A stretch of DNA of 64,000 nt from Cheilinus undulatus (taxonomy: Eukaryota > Chordata > Actinopteri > Labriformes > Labridae): contig NC_054872.1 of assembly GCF_018320785.1 (NCBI RefSeq), positions 40,784,551 to 40,848,550 of the forward strand. Direction: 5' to 3'. The notes below the pieces were generated by a model, which saw nothing but the letters and a program-made list of their open reading frames with translations, did not search any database and had not been told where the DNA came from. Positions 28,807 to 43,800 of this stretch are shown here, in pieces (position 1 is the first letter of the stretch; every line of letters begins with the position of its first letter). A program made the position numbers and the translations under genes.

Positions 28807-31800
28807 TTACAGTGTGTGTTTGACGGCAGTCAGAGGTTCATGCTTGTTCTGCAGGTTCTGCTGCAGCTCTCTGAACAGGTGGTCCCGCTCCTCAGAATCC
28901 AACAGGATTTGCTACAGTGAAGAAAAAGAAATGATCTCATTCACCATCACAAGCATTCATGACAATGACAGCACATTTACAGAGGATGTATGCCAGAAAA
29001 GTCATGGTGGTGAGGGTGATGACCTAGCCATCATGTCATGTCTGCATTAACAAAGGCTGCTGTTATTGAGGCGGCAGCCCATGTTCTGATCAGGCATGTC
29101 GCTCCTTTCCTGTATGTCAATTCCCTCTCTCTCTCCCTCCAGTTTGATTCCGTCCACTGTCCTGTCCGTCTAATAAAGTCATACAATCCCCGAAAGAAAT
29201 ATTTCAAAAATTGGCAACAAGTACAAATATTGCAGACACATTCCATCAGCTTCGCACCTAATCTTTCAGTTCATTCACTGTTCTTTTTGTACTTTTAAGA
29301 ATGGCTGTCTCATTTGCTACAGCTGATGTGAAAGCCTACGTCAAATGTTTGTGATTAATGTAAGAGTAAAAAAAGAAATATATCAAAACAAAAGAAGAAC
29401 AATAAAACAAAGGAAACAAATCACTGCGGTTTTTCCCACTCCTCTTGTTTTTTTTCTTTCTGCTCTTTTGTCTCCTTTTGTTGTCTCCTGATAATTATTT
29501 CTTTCATCAGCTGTAATGTCATTTTAAAATGACAGCTAAATAAAAGGGAGCTTAAAAAGCACAAAACAGGGCAGGTCAGTTCATGGTATGTGGCCGTGCC
29601 ACAAAGCACAACAGTTCTTCTTAACCAGATCATCCGATGAAACAGTTAAACTATTTTCAGGATCACTGACAATGGACTTAACCAAACTGGCATGACAACA
29701 TTTGTACTTTTACGTCCTTATACAAATGGCAGATGTCTGAAAGAGATAGTTTTTTCCATTCTTTAAAACCATCTGCGTCAAATCATCCTGTAAGCAGTGT
29801 ACGAGTGTTAAACTGCAGTTTTTACATTGTTAATAAATGGATGCAGATATATTTTCTATAGAATTTACCAAGAGATATGTGATTAAATTCTACCCACATG
29901 TTTCCCTTTTCAAACTTTCTTTGGGTCATGTGAGTTAATATTCAGCAAATATTTTATAGTAAAGAGATTGATACTTGGTCACATTTAACCCTTCAATGGA
30001 ATACTTACATAATAAGACAGATATTTATTGTTATTTTATTTAACCTTTATTTAACCAGGTTAGTCCCATTCAGATCAAAGATTTAGGTCTGTAACAACCC
30101 ATAGTTACCTTCATTGAGGATTTATCACCACATTTTTGCCAAATCAGTATTTTTCTGGAGATATTTGCTTTTATATTGATTACAAAGAGAAGTAAATCCT
30201 GTTCAGAAGTTTAAACTGATTATAATTCAAACATTTGCTGGAAAAGTGTTAATAATCATCATCTTTGAAAGTATTTTCCCTTAGTTTCATTCTGATAATC
30301 TCATTTAAAGACATTTATAGCTCTCCAGATAGTACATGTAGTCTTACAAATATGTGATACATGTTTTATTCAAAGTCATTTTCTCTTTATTTACATATTT
30401 TCAAGCAATTAAAGTTTTTATTAAACTTTTTTATAACTTAATATCTTTTTGGATGTCTCAGGAAACAGGAAGCAGCAAAGTAGCTTTGTAAACATTGCAG
30501 AAAACTCAAAAAGTATGGAATTGACAGATTCCTCACTGGTTATTATGAGCCTTATTTCAATTGTTTATTTTTAAAAGGAAAATGGACTCATGCACTGCAG
30601 TGTTGAGCAGTTAATTACAGTATATAACTCTTGTAAAACGGGGAAAAAGATGACCAGTTAATCATAGAAATCTATGCACAGAATATTTAACTATTTGTTA
30701 GGACCAAACACACATTCAGTAGCATTTTTTTAAATCTTTACCTCAATGAGCTTGTCTCGCTTCTCTAGACTTTCCCTCAGTTTCCTCTCGGCTCGCTCTC
30801 TGTCTTCTCCGATGTTCTGCACAGCCCGATCAGCCTCCTTCTTCTCCTTTTCTTTCTCCCTCAGCTCCTGCTGAGTGTCTCGGAGTTTAGCTGTCAGAGA
30901 GGAAACCGTCTGACTGTGACTCTCCTGTTGAGTCTGGTGAAAAAGCAAAAGGAAACATTAAAATATGACTTCTTCATATTGTGCTTTTTGGTTTTGTGGA
31001 GTGTTATAAGAAGGTTCTGCTTGTTTAGCCTGACTGAAAGTCCAAAAACAGTAAAAACAATCTGACAAAGAAGAGTGTTCAGTCTTTCCAAATGAGGATC
31101 TAAAGCCAGGGAATATTTCACAATTTTTGTTTAATCTTTTCTGTTAAAAAAATGAAAACAATTCTATTTCATCAACTGCAATCAAAATTGTGCCTGATTA
31201 ATTAACTCATTCTTTAACTAATCTATGCAGTCGAATTATTTTCATAAGTCAAAAAATAAGATCATTTTTGTCTTTACATGTTTTAGTCATATCTTCCCTT
31301 TTCTGACCTTAAAGACTAATATCAACTAAGGTGTCTCTGACGGGTAGATGTTTTTAATGCATATTTTTTTTCTAAATTTCATTTAATTTCTTCAAACCTT
31401 AAAATTGCCTCCTCCTGCTTTTATCTCACCTGCACCATGTCCTGATACTCCTGCAGGGCTGTGGTGAGTTTGGTGACCTCGTTGCACAGGGTGGCACTGT
31501 TTCCCTCTCTCTCCTCCAACCAGGCTGCTATGTGAGTCCCGCCCCCTGCTGAGTCCTGACCAATCACAGAGCCAGATAGGGCCTGCAGGAAAAAGACGTG
31601 AGTAGAAGATTCCCTCCAGACACAGAGGTTATTATCAACAGACTTAAGAGGTGACAGCAGCTAAAACAGACTCCACACTAAAGAATAAAGAGAAAAAAAT
31701 AAACTTCTGAAACTTTTCTCTAGGGAAAATGACAAAATACCACCTTCATGTTCACTTTATAACCCAGTACTACTTTAGAGCTCCTGTCTGAAGCTCCTAT

Positions 31801-34800
31801 GCATCTGTGACAAAAATACTTAACATCAGCAGATTAAAATGTATCTCAACAAAATTCTGTGGAAATCTGAAACACTATTCCTAAGATTCGGCTAGTTCTA
31901 ATATTTAACATGAACTTGACAAGAAAAAACTGAAATTTAAAGTAGCTTGACTTGTTTACAAAGAGTCACATGAGCTAGCACCCCCTCTACTTGGTGAGTT
32001 ACCAAACAGAAGCCCCTACTTTAAGATTACTAGAACCACTTCTAGAAAATGACTGCAATATACCACACAGATGCACCACCTTTGGCCAGACAGCTCATTC
32101 TGTCAAAGGTGGAAATTTATGGAATAGCTTACAGAGAAAAGCCCACATACAGCATTTTTAAAGCTCAGTTACAAGGATGGTAAAATTTGGAATTTTCCCT
32201 TGTGTGACTAATAAAAAAATATGTTATCTTAAAGTGAAACCAGATTTGTACTCACAGAGTACAAAAGATATGACAAAAGATATGTCAAGCTCTACTATTT
32301 TTTAATAAATAAATCTAACTAACCAAAATTTATAAAAGATTTGGATCAGTATTGTCTTTGATAAGTTGAGGGTGGTTCCCAAGACTCAACTAGTTGAGAA
32401 ACGCTGGCCTAGCATATTTATGTTGTAGTTTTGTACTAGTTGTGTTCATTAATATGCAGGACCCCTTTTCAATTAGTTATACCATTATTACTACTATCAT
32501 CATAAAACTGGGATTAAAAAAAGTATAATAAAAAATAATGAAAAAAAGAAGTGTTATTATATGGGGTTCAAATTTTTATCTGTTGTTATATAAATAAATA
32601 ACGAACATGAAGAAAACATGACAAAATCTGCTGTGAAAACAGAATTAGAAATATTTCTCTAACAATCTTTGATCACTGACACATGTTAAGTTTTTTTGCA
32701 AGAAATTAGTAGATATGATTGGCTGTAAATTGGTTACAAAATGTACCTTGCATTTGATTTAATTCTGTGTTTATCTTATCTAATTGACCATATCTATTTG
32801 GGTTTAAAATATAAATGGTATGATAATTAATCACAACAGCTAAATAGATATAATAGTTAAAATGATGTCTAACAGTTTGTTACAATTCAATCCTATGGCA
32901 TTGAGAAGAAATTTATGTGGCCCAATAGGCAACCATAGTTGCCTATCTCTGGTTAAAAAGGGTCTCTGTTGTTTCTGTGTATATAAAGTAGTTTATTAAT
33001 AACACCATATAATGTAATCATTCCTACTAGGGATCCACACATGTTCCTGGTGTGACATAATAAAGGATGAAATTATCCCCTATTGACACCAAAAGCTTTT
33101 AGATAGCTACACAACACAATAAACTACAGTACATAATATATGGTATGCCAGAAAAATATCAAGTAGGTCACTTCACATGCGTAATATTTACAGTGTGCAG
33201 TCAGCGTTTTTTCTTGTCTGTTCTGACCCTCAGTCTTTTGATTTAGACACATCACATGAACTGAATCCCCAAGAGAGCAGAGACAGATGATTGACAAGCT
33301 GTGACAGACGTTACAGCAGGAGGATCAAAGGTTAAGGTGCATCTTTATGACAGTGAACATCCTGGTCATACAAATGCTGCAGAAGGAGATCTAAACTTGC
33401 AGAGCAGCTACACTTAGTGCTATACTGAGCAGAGATTTATATAGTTTAGAACCCCCTGTAAACGCACCTTCCAGTCAAAAAAAATATTTTTTTCCCACTG
33501 TGGAGAGTTTTATCCCTCAATGATGGCAGTTTAACAAAAATACAAACAAAACACTGATGTCTAAATCTTGGCACACTGTATAGTCATAATATCTAAAATA
33601 TGTTAAGTGTATTGGAAACTACTACAAGATAGATTGTGAAAAAACTGAGAGTATTTCCAACCACACATAATTTTTGCAGCTCCATGAGGCTTTACTTGGA
33701 CACATCATTGCCTTAAAGCAGCCTGTTTATAAATTCAAAATGAGCATACTAATTTCATGTGTTAGCTCAGCTGCTAACATTTGCCAAAAAGAACAAAAAG
33801 GTTTTTCATGTAAAACCAAAGTGTGTGAAAAATGAAAGCGTTGAGAAGCTGCTAGTGACTCTAGAAAATTCCAGCTGTGCCATTTTAAGCCTTCTTAAAG
33901 CTTGCATGAACATGAAAATGAATCATAGATGGTAGAAAACATGGACGTAGTCTCAGTGGCATCAGCCCTGAGTTTCTGGAAAAACGATTTGAGACCAAAC
34001 AAAGGTGGCTGATGCTCTGGAAAGGCTACAGCCCAACTTTTGATCAATCTAGAAACAAATAGGGTGGAGCAGGGGTAAAGCTTTGAAGGAAAATCCACCA
34101 TCACCACTAACAAAAGCTACAAAAGTGGAACAGATGTATGAAGAATGAGCAGTGTGTCGATAAACAGACATGTGGGTCAGATTCATGGACAGTTTTCTCC
34201 ATGGACTCATATGTTACCATTAGCTGTTTTCTCTTTGAGTAGTGTGTTTATGTTGGAAATGGATGAATAAAGTTTGGACCATCTTGTTAATACCACAGAG
34301 ATCCATTTTGATCTTTGTTTTCTATAAATCTATAAGGCTCATAACCCTCAGTCTCTTTAGCATTTCTTGTTTTTCATTCAGAGCAGGGATTCAAAGTGCT
34401 GAAGAGCAGTACACCTTTAAAAAATAACACCTGTACGGACTACCTGCAGTGCCGTGCATCTTCTTTTTTCTAACATTAATTGTGATTTGCAAGCACCTGA
34501 GTCTTAAAACTAATGTGAAATCCCATGCCTACTTTTAATGAATAATAGAATAAGCTATGAGGAGGCAAAATGATTTTTAAACCAGGCTGGAAACATGCCA
34601 ATTTCTGCTGAAACTGGGGGATTCCTCAGGTTTTGCAGATACCCCAAGTGGACAACCAAGAAACTGCAGAAGTGTGCACTTCCACAGTGGCTGTATTTTT
34701 CTGTTTGGCTCTTGATATAAATATGCAGAAGAGGTATATGTGATCTTAACAGAGAGAGGTTACAGAAAAAAATCTAATTTAGCTGCAACAGTGCAGCATA

Positions 34801-37800
34801 AAACTTCCTCCCCAGGTGGATATTACAAAGTTCTGTTCATAAGTTACCTTTGCATCTTTCTGACTCTTCTCCAGCTCCTCTTTTAGGTATTGGATCAGAG
34901 CCTCTTTCTCCTGTAGGACAGTCGAGAGGGCCCGGTCTTTCTGTTTCCACACCTCCCTCTCCTTCTCCACCTCCTTCAGCAGGTGCTCCTTCTCCCCCAG
35001 AGCCACTCGAAGCTCCTGGAGCAAAGAGGAAATGAGAGTAAAACACAAGTGCATCAGACACTGAAGTGTTTTTGAACCACAATGTATTCCACCCAGAGTT
35101 TCAAAGTGTGTGACCATACATTAATAATATCCTGGTTGCACTGCAGGACAGTGTTCAGTGTGTCCAGGTCTTTCTCTCGATCTCTTCCAGCCTTCCTTAG
35201 AGCTTCGATCTCTTTCTCCATACTCTTCTCCTGTTCTTTCATTGCTGACCTCAGAGACTCCAAGGCAGCCTAGAAAATCACAGAATATGTTACGTCCACA
35301 TTTGAGACATCTAATTCAGATTAAGAATAGAACACTTGCAGGGCTATAATATCATTGAAAAATTTTTTCATGCAAAACACAAATATTCTGCAGCTTTGGC
35401 TTTTTCAAATAATTTCAAAAAGGTATGTTAAATAAGCATATTTTCTTTTTTGGTTCCCAGGTTGAATATTCTTTAAACATTGCTACACTGAGGGAAACCA
35501 AAAACGACATTTTTTTTTTAAAGTTTACAGTTAAAAGACTTTACAAAACAAGAAAGAAATAATCTGTAGCTACAAAAATTAGAAGTTCTTTGAGGTGTAT
35601 TCAAAAGAGGGACAAGAGTTTCTTTTTAAGGAACAGTAATAATCCTTTTTGTTCTAATTTTTGTAAAATGTTCATTAACTTTTCACATCTAAAGTGTATT
35701 TTTCTGAGAGGCATTAAAGCATAACTTATATAAGCTGAAATAACTCCAAGACTTTGCTGCTAAAAGACCTTGATAGGTTGTTCTCAGTGTGATTTAATGA
35801 CAAAAAGTGTTTTCACTTGAGGAATGTTCCTGTGGAGTCAGAAGAAACTGCTGCTAAAAGACTCCTAACACTTCCTGTAAACTTGAGTTAACAGGAAGAA
35901 ATAAAAAATCCCCATCTCAGACGTCACGATGTAAAAAACCTTGAGGAACAAGAGAATCGAGTTTGCTCACTATCAGCCAAAGTCATGTTGATTCATGTCG
36001 ATAAATGTGTGGGTAGAATATATATACGAAAGAAGACCCAGAATTGAACTCTTCATATCAGCGTCAGTGTCAGCTCTAACCTTGTTGTCGGACAGAGCTT
36101 CCTTCAGATTCTCAGTCAGTTTCTCAGTCAGCTTATTGGCCAGCTCTGTGCCTGCTCCCTCCTCCACACACAGTCTTCTGATTAGACCAAAGCACTCCTG
36201 GAAGAGAGGACATGTATCAGTTAGACTGATCTTATGTTATTACTGTGTCATGCACAAAAAGTATGCCTGGCCCGAAAACAGGATCATTAATGCAAAGAGA
36301 AGAGAAACCAAACGTGGACATCTGACAATGAAATAAACCTAAGACAAAAATGGCCCCTCATAAAGACTGATAGTAAATAATCCTGCTGTCATTAGTGCAC
36401 CAAAACATTTCAGGAATTTGAATCTATAATTCATTTAACTCACATAGTTCCCACAGTCTGTGCTCTTCCCATAGACTGTAAACAATATTGGATGAAGCCT
36501 GAGTGACATTAGCTATTTGTTTACCGAGGGGGATTCTGAGGCCAATCCACAGCAGCCACATTGAAAACACGGTTTAGCTTTAGATCAACCTAGTAACAGA
36601 CAAAGAGGTAAAGCTGAGGCTGGTCTTACTGTAAACTCCAGGGTTTAAGATGCACTTTGATTTAAAAAGTTGTATGCATCTCTATATTGATACAATCAAA
36701 TTATACGTATGCACAAGTGCTTCCAGCTGCCTACACATTGCACAATACCTACCATGCGGGAATGGGTATTGATAAGATCTTATTGATATCAACGCAATTA
36801 TCGATTCCTCTTATTGATTCAAGTCTTTATTGATTCCTTCCTGTGAATTTTGTTTTAGGAAAAATAGACAATAAAGTTTTTCACTGTAAACAAATCAAAT
36901 TTTGTTGAGTCTCTTCTCTCTGAACATTAAACAAGATGTACACCACCTTCAGTGAGAGTCAACGACAAGCAAGCTTCAATTCCTGGATATAGTTTTGAGT
37001 CAGTTTTCTATCACTAAAAATGTTCAACATGAAGAGTTTGGGAGAAAAACATCCAAAAATATACAAAAATTAACTTTCTGGTCTAATTATCTCAGTTAAA
37101 ACAAACTGCTCTCCAAGATCTTCAGTCTCTGAACTTGAATTAGAACACAATACTACTGCTCATTTTCTTTAAAAGATAAAACCTTCAAGTAAACATAAAA
37201 CTAGTCTCTGGATCCTAGATCGCTGGCCGTATAAAAATAAACCCTAATTTTTGAGAAAATTATGTCAATGGATTGAACCAATCAGAACTGGTTCTCAAGT
37301 GGAACCAGTTCTCCTATTCCCTACTAACATGATTGAAAATTCACATTTATTGTGTATTGCAAGAGGCCACTTCACTGCTCAAAATGTGCTGAAATACAAA
37401 ACAACACAGACTTTTCTTCTCCAATCAGTACAGCATGTAAAAAACAAACAGCTACTATGTGCTGACTTGCAGTTATATCAATTATTCCCAGGCTGTAAAC
37501 ACATTTATTTATGCTGCAAAAAGCATCATTTTAAGATGGGGTGTGTTTGCTTCTTCTGATGCTTCTGCAGCCAGACTCAAGTAGACATTCGAAGAACTTC
37601 TTTTTGACAAAAAAAGGCTTCGACTGTCTTGTCATTTTTTAACCCACAGATGTTGCCATTTGTTTCCTCCTTGACTTCAAGAGCCAGAGGCAGGATTCCT
37701 CCTCTTAACTGAGCAACCAAACATCTCTAAGTACTTTTTGACTTCCTTTTAACATAAAAATCAATTTCAGCTGTTGTTGATTTGAATATATGAGTGCAAT

Positions 37801-40800
37801 GTTTGTCTTCATTCTTCATTTCTCTTCACATCCAACCAGTAACTTCTTTCTAATTGTGTTCCCATTTCATGACAAGTAGACTGTGTATCTACTCAGAGCT
37901 ATATCCAAAACACACTCACTGTTAGGGAAAAACTTAACTATATTTCACATCTGGTAAGGGTGTTTCTATTCTTGAATTGAATGACTGATGGCTTGGGTGT
38001 AGGTTTTTTATAAACCAAAGACACTTTCGAGATTTAATCGATGCTCTAGGCAATTTTAGTCCAAACCAAGTATAATTACATTTCAAGCCAAGGTGATATT
38101 AACGCAAATGAGGACAGGCCCATCATAAATCTACAGCTTCATCAAACATACTGCTGCACTGACAACTTATCAACCTCACCCTGAAAATTAAATCTGTCAG
38201 GACCTGCGGCAATTTGTTTTGAGACGATAAGACTCAATCTGCCACTTTAAATAAGGTAGAGTTGGTGAAAATTAATGCTGAATGTCTGAAAACGTAGATA
38301 GATTTGTTCTGACTTTAAGGGCATACATTTTTTATTCACTGGATATAAACAACCACTACCATAAAGGAGTATATTTGAGGAAAAAAGTCTAATTTGCTAT
38401 GTTAGCACAAGCTACACAAGTACATGCATTTCATTTTCATACCAGTGTTGTCAATATAAAGCTTTAGAAACTGGCTGAGCAATATTTGTTGGTTTAAAGC
38501 TAACAATACATCTTTCTTTATCCTAAAACCTCTAAAGCTCAATGATAAACACACCTTGTTGGGTTTTTGTTATGTCTAGAGAATGAACAAGCTGTTTCCC
38601 TAATGTTTCCCAATGTTTATGGTAAGCTAAGCCAACAAGTAACTATTTATTGCTTCTTGTTTAATAGACAAATTTTAAAGTTGTATTGATTTTACAATCA
38701 ATCAAACACATTGAAGGGAATTTAATTAATTGGTCCAATAACTCAACACTACTGCATACTACACCTGTGTTTAAATATCAGGTATTTGTAACATAAAAAT
38801 CCTGACATTCCTGCTGTAACTCACCAACACAACAACACAAAATACTGCAGTGTTTCAGGTAAAATGTTGTGATCACAAAAGTAAACACAGCTTTGGCACT
38901 GCCACTTTAAGGGCGTACAGCGACTCCAAAGACAAACAACATTCCAGTGAGCTCTGATCCCGAGCCCCAGCAGCAAAAATCCAACCCCTGCGTGCATGAC
39001 TGAGTCCTGTCTGCCCTCATCACCTCACCCACCTGGATCACACGCTCTCGGCTACGCAGGGAGTGACCGAGGCTCTGCAGCAGGGAGCTGCCACCTTCCC
39101 CTTGGACCAACTGTAGGAGAAGAGAAAGAGCAAGGGAAGTTTATTTGTGGAGTGCCATTCATACATAGAGCAAAAGAAAAAATAATCAAGCCCATAAAGA
39201 CACTGAAATACAAACCAAAAATACTGATGAGAGACGATTATTGATCTTTACATCTATAAACTGTGAAAAGCAAACAACACCCCTGTGTCATAGTTTCTTA
39301 GTGAGGCCTCAAACCTACAATCTACAGTTTTTCTGGAAAAACACTTATTGAGCATTCACTCTTTATATTTTTACTTTTACATTTTTTGGGGCTTAAACTC
39401 CTAGAGCCTTGAAACCTCATATTCTATGCAGTCATGAACACCTATGTGGCCTTGCATCTGTATTTTTTATGGGAACTTGAACCTCCAGGGCCCTGAACTC
39501 TTATATTTTTTGAGGAGCTTTAACACTTACATTTTATGGGTTTTTAATCTCTAGGGCCTTCAGCCCTTTTTGAGATGCTTAAGTCTCAGAGTCTAAACCC
39601 TGATTTTTCACATGGTCTTTAATCCTAGGAGCTGTGAACCCCTACACTGTATGTAGTCCTGAAACCTTGTGTTTTATGCAGTCTTGAACCTTTATATTTT
39701 TGAGGGGCTTAAACCCCTTTGGTCTCAACCCTATTTCACACGGCCTTGAACACTTGGGGCCTTGAACCTTTGTATTTTATGCAGTCTTGAACCTTTACTT
39801 TTCTAGGGGTCTTGGACCCCTTGGGCCTAAATCTCCTTGTAAATATGGCCTTAAATCCTTATATTTTTATATAAGCCCTTCAACCACTATGCCCTTGAGC
39901 CCTTACTAATGCACAGTATGTAAAGGTTTAACACCAGGGGATCCCAACCAAAACAATAACAATATGTCCAGAATAGACCAGCCCTGCCCATGTCCTGCCT
40001 ATGTACTACTTGTTTTGAATTGAAGACTCCATTCAGTAAAAAAAAGGAACATCATAAGACATATTCACTTACACAAAAGGTTTCTTTTCATTGATACATT
40101 TCTCATAATGAGGGAGAAATGCAATAAAAAAGGCCCTTCCGTGCTCGCGTAGTAGCATTCCCAGAATGCAAATGTGCGCTGAACCCTGAAGTGCCTTTTC
40201 AGTGCATTTCTCCCCCATCATGAGAAATGTATGAATGAAAACAAAACATTGGTTTTCTGTTTGGTAAGTATGCCTAATCGGGTGCCGTTTTTACTGAACA
40301 CAGCTAATTTCAAAACAAGAAGTAGTATTAAGGAGGCGGCGGCAGAAATGGGCAGCGCTGAACAGTGCTGGTTGTAACACGCTGAAAATGCAGAGCGTGG
40401 GGGGATTTAAAATGGTGACCAATGACAGCCTCAAAAAGAGGGAAATCTACATTACACTTATGAAAATTAAGAATTCCTCTGTGTTTGAAATTTTTAGGAA
40501 ATACCTGAGATACTGTGAGACCTCAGTTAAACTATATATAACATAGTAAAGGTGACTTTTTAAATTAATATAGATATTTCAATGCAGAAATTCTACATAC
40601 TATATCTTTAACTCATGACAATGGCTTCACTTTAAACACTGATCAAAGACAAAAACTGTGTTTTGGATGATTCTTGAGTAAAATAACACCTTCACTTGCT
40701 CTTAGTAAAGTAGTTTTCCCCAGTTGTTTTTGCTAACAACGTAACGGCTGATGATTTACTTTCGTTATTGAACAATCTTAAGGTAATTTTCTGGATACGC

Positions 40801-43800
40801 TTGATCGTAAAATGCTAGCAAACTAAAAGAATTCTTTGTTAGAATAATCAAATGTTTTAAAGAAAAGCAAGAATACACAGGAGGAAGATTAAATTGATCT
40901 TATGTTTTAGCCTATCCATTCTTCCACCTTATACATACACTGTGTTCACCTGACAGGCAGCGATCAGTTCATGTGCACCGAGTCTAAAAAGCAGCTGAGA
41001 GGCCTGTTTAATGATATATCCTCTATTATAAGTCTACTGAGCCCGGGGCAAACTCCACTGGTCGGGGAAGATTCCAGAGAGAGGCCGAGTGCGTCTTTTT
41101 TGTGCTTCTTTATCTTCACCTGTACTGAGGAAACGGGGACACACCTTTCCACACACACAAACACACACCCTCCCATTCCTTTCATAATGCTATATTTGTC
41201 CTCAGTCAACATTCACAGAGGTTTATGGATCTGTTTGTACACGTGACTGAGGCACTGCACTGTGGTGTTAGGGTTTAAAATAAACCTGTTCTTCTTAAGT
41301 TAAAAAAGGTTAAGGCAGTTATCTCTTATCACAGCAGGTAAATATGACACCAAAGCAGGAAGATTCGATTCATTTTCATCCTTAGTTGTATCCATGATAT
41401 TCTCTGATTGTTGAGTTTAAACTTGTTGAGAATTTAACAACCTTAGCAGCATGTTGCGCCAGCTAAGTTATGTCATAAGTTATAGTGGTATGTCTACACT
41501 AAGTCCTTGTTGAAAAGAGCTAAGATCTAGCTTAAGCTGTGCCATTGTTTGGCTGTACCCCATAGATGTAGGGTTAACTAGTAAAGTCTAATATCCTGAA
41601 CAAAATACATGTACAAAATTACAATCAGTGTCATCAGGCATTTTAGTTCAGTTTGTTACAGTGCTGCCTCTCCTCCTTTAATTGTCTCCAAACAGGTTAA
41701 TAGCTGAAATCAACGCCTGTTAACTGCTGCTAATCCTAAAATAATGCTGAAAGTGCATGCAAAATATAACTAAGCATCTTGATTAGGTCTCAGTTAGAGC
41801 CTACACCCTAAATCCAGAGCCAGTATAAAATAACAAGAGTGATAGTGAGTGGTGAAATCCTCAACTACATGAGATAATTTAACAGTGTTTTTCATAGGAC
41901 CGTGAAAATGATCCCCGCTCATGGAAAATAAAAGCGTAATTGATCACAGAAAATCCTAAGCTACTCATCATTCTCCAAGTTATCCCATCTCATGCATAGC
42001 TGGTGCAACCAATAGCTGGAGTCAGATTTTTTACCATGTTGGTTGAGAATTTGATTTTATGTTGTCAAGGTACAGAAACTAGTATCAACATTTTTTTTGC
42101 TAGCATTGTATAGAAATTTGAAAAAATGTTCTCATTATGAACCTTATTAGATAATATTCTTCCATGAGGAATGTCAGTGTGGTCCAGTAGGGTCTCCACA
42201 CAGTTAAATCCAAGCCTGCTTGTCTAATGCAGAATGCTGTGGAAAAATCTTGCCCTCCAGGCAATGAACTGTATATGAGCAGTCTGTTCTCAGGCAAGCA
42301 TAGAGTATATTATCTGACACATCTAACGTCCTCCACTCTAAACTATCATCATCAACAGATGATACAGAGAGTCCTGTGATTAAAAAAGCATATCATCTTA
42401 AAAAGTTGTTTGTGATCCACTTGATCAGATTTTTTTTAGGGCAGAATGAGTTTTGAAATAACAACATAATGTTCTTTTTTTTCATCTTTCTCTCACACTT
42501 ATGCTGTGTCTTTAACTGGATCTTGTGCAATGTGGGTAATGTGCGCTAAACACTCATATTTCTAACCTTGCAAAGCATACAAGCATACACCCGTTTCCTT
42601 GTTACTCACTGGCGAATCCATCTTGCAAAGCTCCCGTCTGAACTGTTTGGGCCCGGTTAGAAAGTGGCAGGACCAATCAGCGACGAGGGGCAGTACTTTC
42701 AGGCACGACAGAGTCGTGACGTAAGCAAGCAGCAATAAGAGGACGGTGCAATTATGGCAGTAGAGCTTAGCGTGGATGCTGCTAAAGCGCCAGTTTTATC
42801 AGAACTTGACGAAATTTCTTTGTTAAAAGAAGAACAAAGAACAGCACTGAGTTGTTTACTTTTCAAAAACGACAAAAGTCGTGTACTGACATGTCTACAG
42901 TCGCCGCCATGGTTCGTGTAATTCCTCGATAGCTGTGCATGCGCACCTTGGTCGCAGCTACGTCAAGTGTTTTGTTGCTCTGGTTGGCCCATAAAGATGT
43001 GACAGACAGAACATTCATCCAGTAACACTCCGAGTTTTTTCAAAGCCTCTGCCCTTTTCCAAACGCTTAGTATTGAAGGTTTTCCAGATGGATGTGTGAA
43101 ACAAATCCATCTGGTGTGTCAGGTAAACATATTTCCATATATTGATAATATTGTTTTTACAGTGTAAACCCCAGTTAACAGATCTCAAAATGTTAAAAGA
43201 TACTGATGAGCTAAATCCTTTTTAGTAATACTCACTGAAAAAATATTTGTCAAGTAGCAGGTACTTCAGCATTTTGAGTTATATTAACTCTGTTTTACTT
43301 GTAGTACCTTTATGTTAGGTAAATTAACTTTTTAAAGTTTAATCAAGCCATGGAAACTCAATAAATCTATTTAAATTCTTCTTATTTCATTTTAAAGAAC
43401 TGTGCTTAAAGCTACAGTACAAGCTTCTCATCCACTGCTATTTCACCTTTTGTCTTTCATAAATTTTAATTTTTGAATACTCTTGCCAGCCAAGGTAAAA
43501 TGAATTACTTCAAATAAAAATGACTTGAATTTGACTTCTGAACCAGGAATTAAAAGTCCATGGATTACAGTACATCATCCATGTTTCTGTAAACTTGAGC
43601 CACACAGGCAGGATTTCTCCAGCTGAGTGGGTAACTTCACTCATGGTGCAAGTGTTTAATGCTGAAAGGCACTGTGAGAAATATATGCAGATTAAGAGAT
43701 GCTTGTCAAACAATTTGAGTACAATGAAAACAAATAATGAAAAGTGAGTGAGTACTGTTTAACTAAAAGTGTCTTATATTAACGTAGAAAAATAGAGTTG

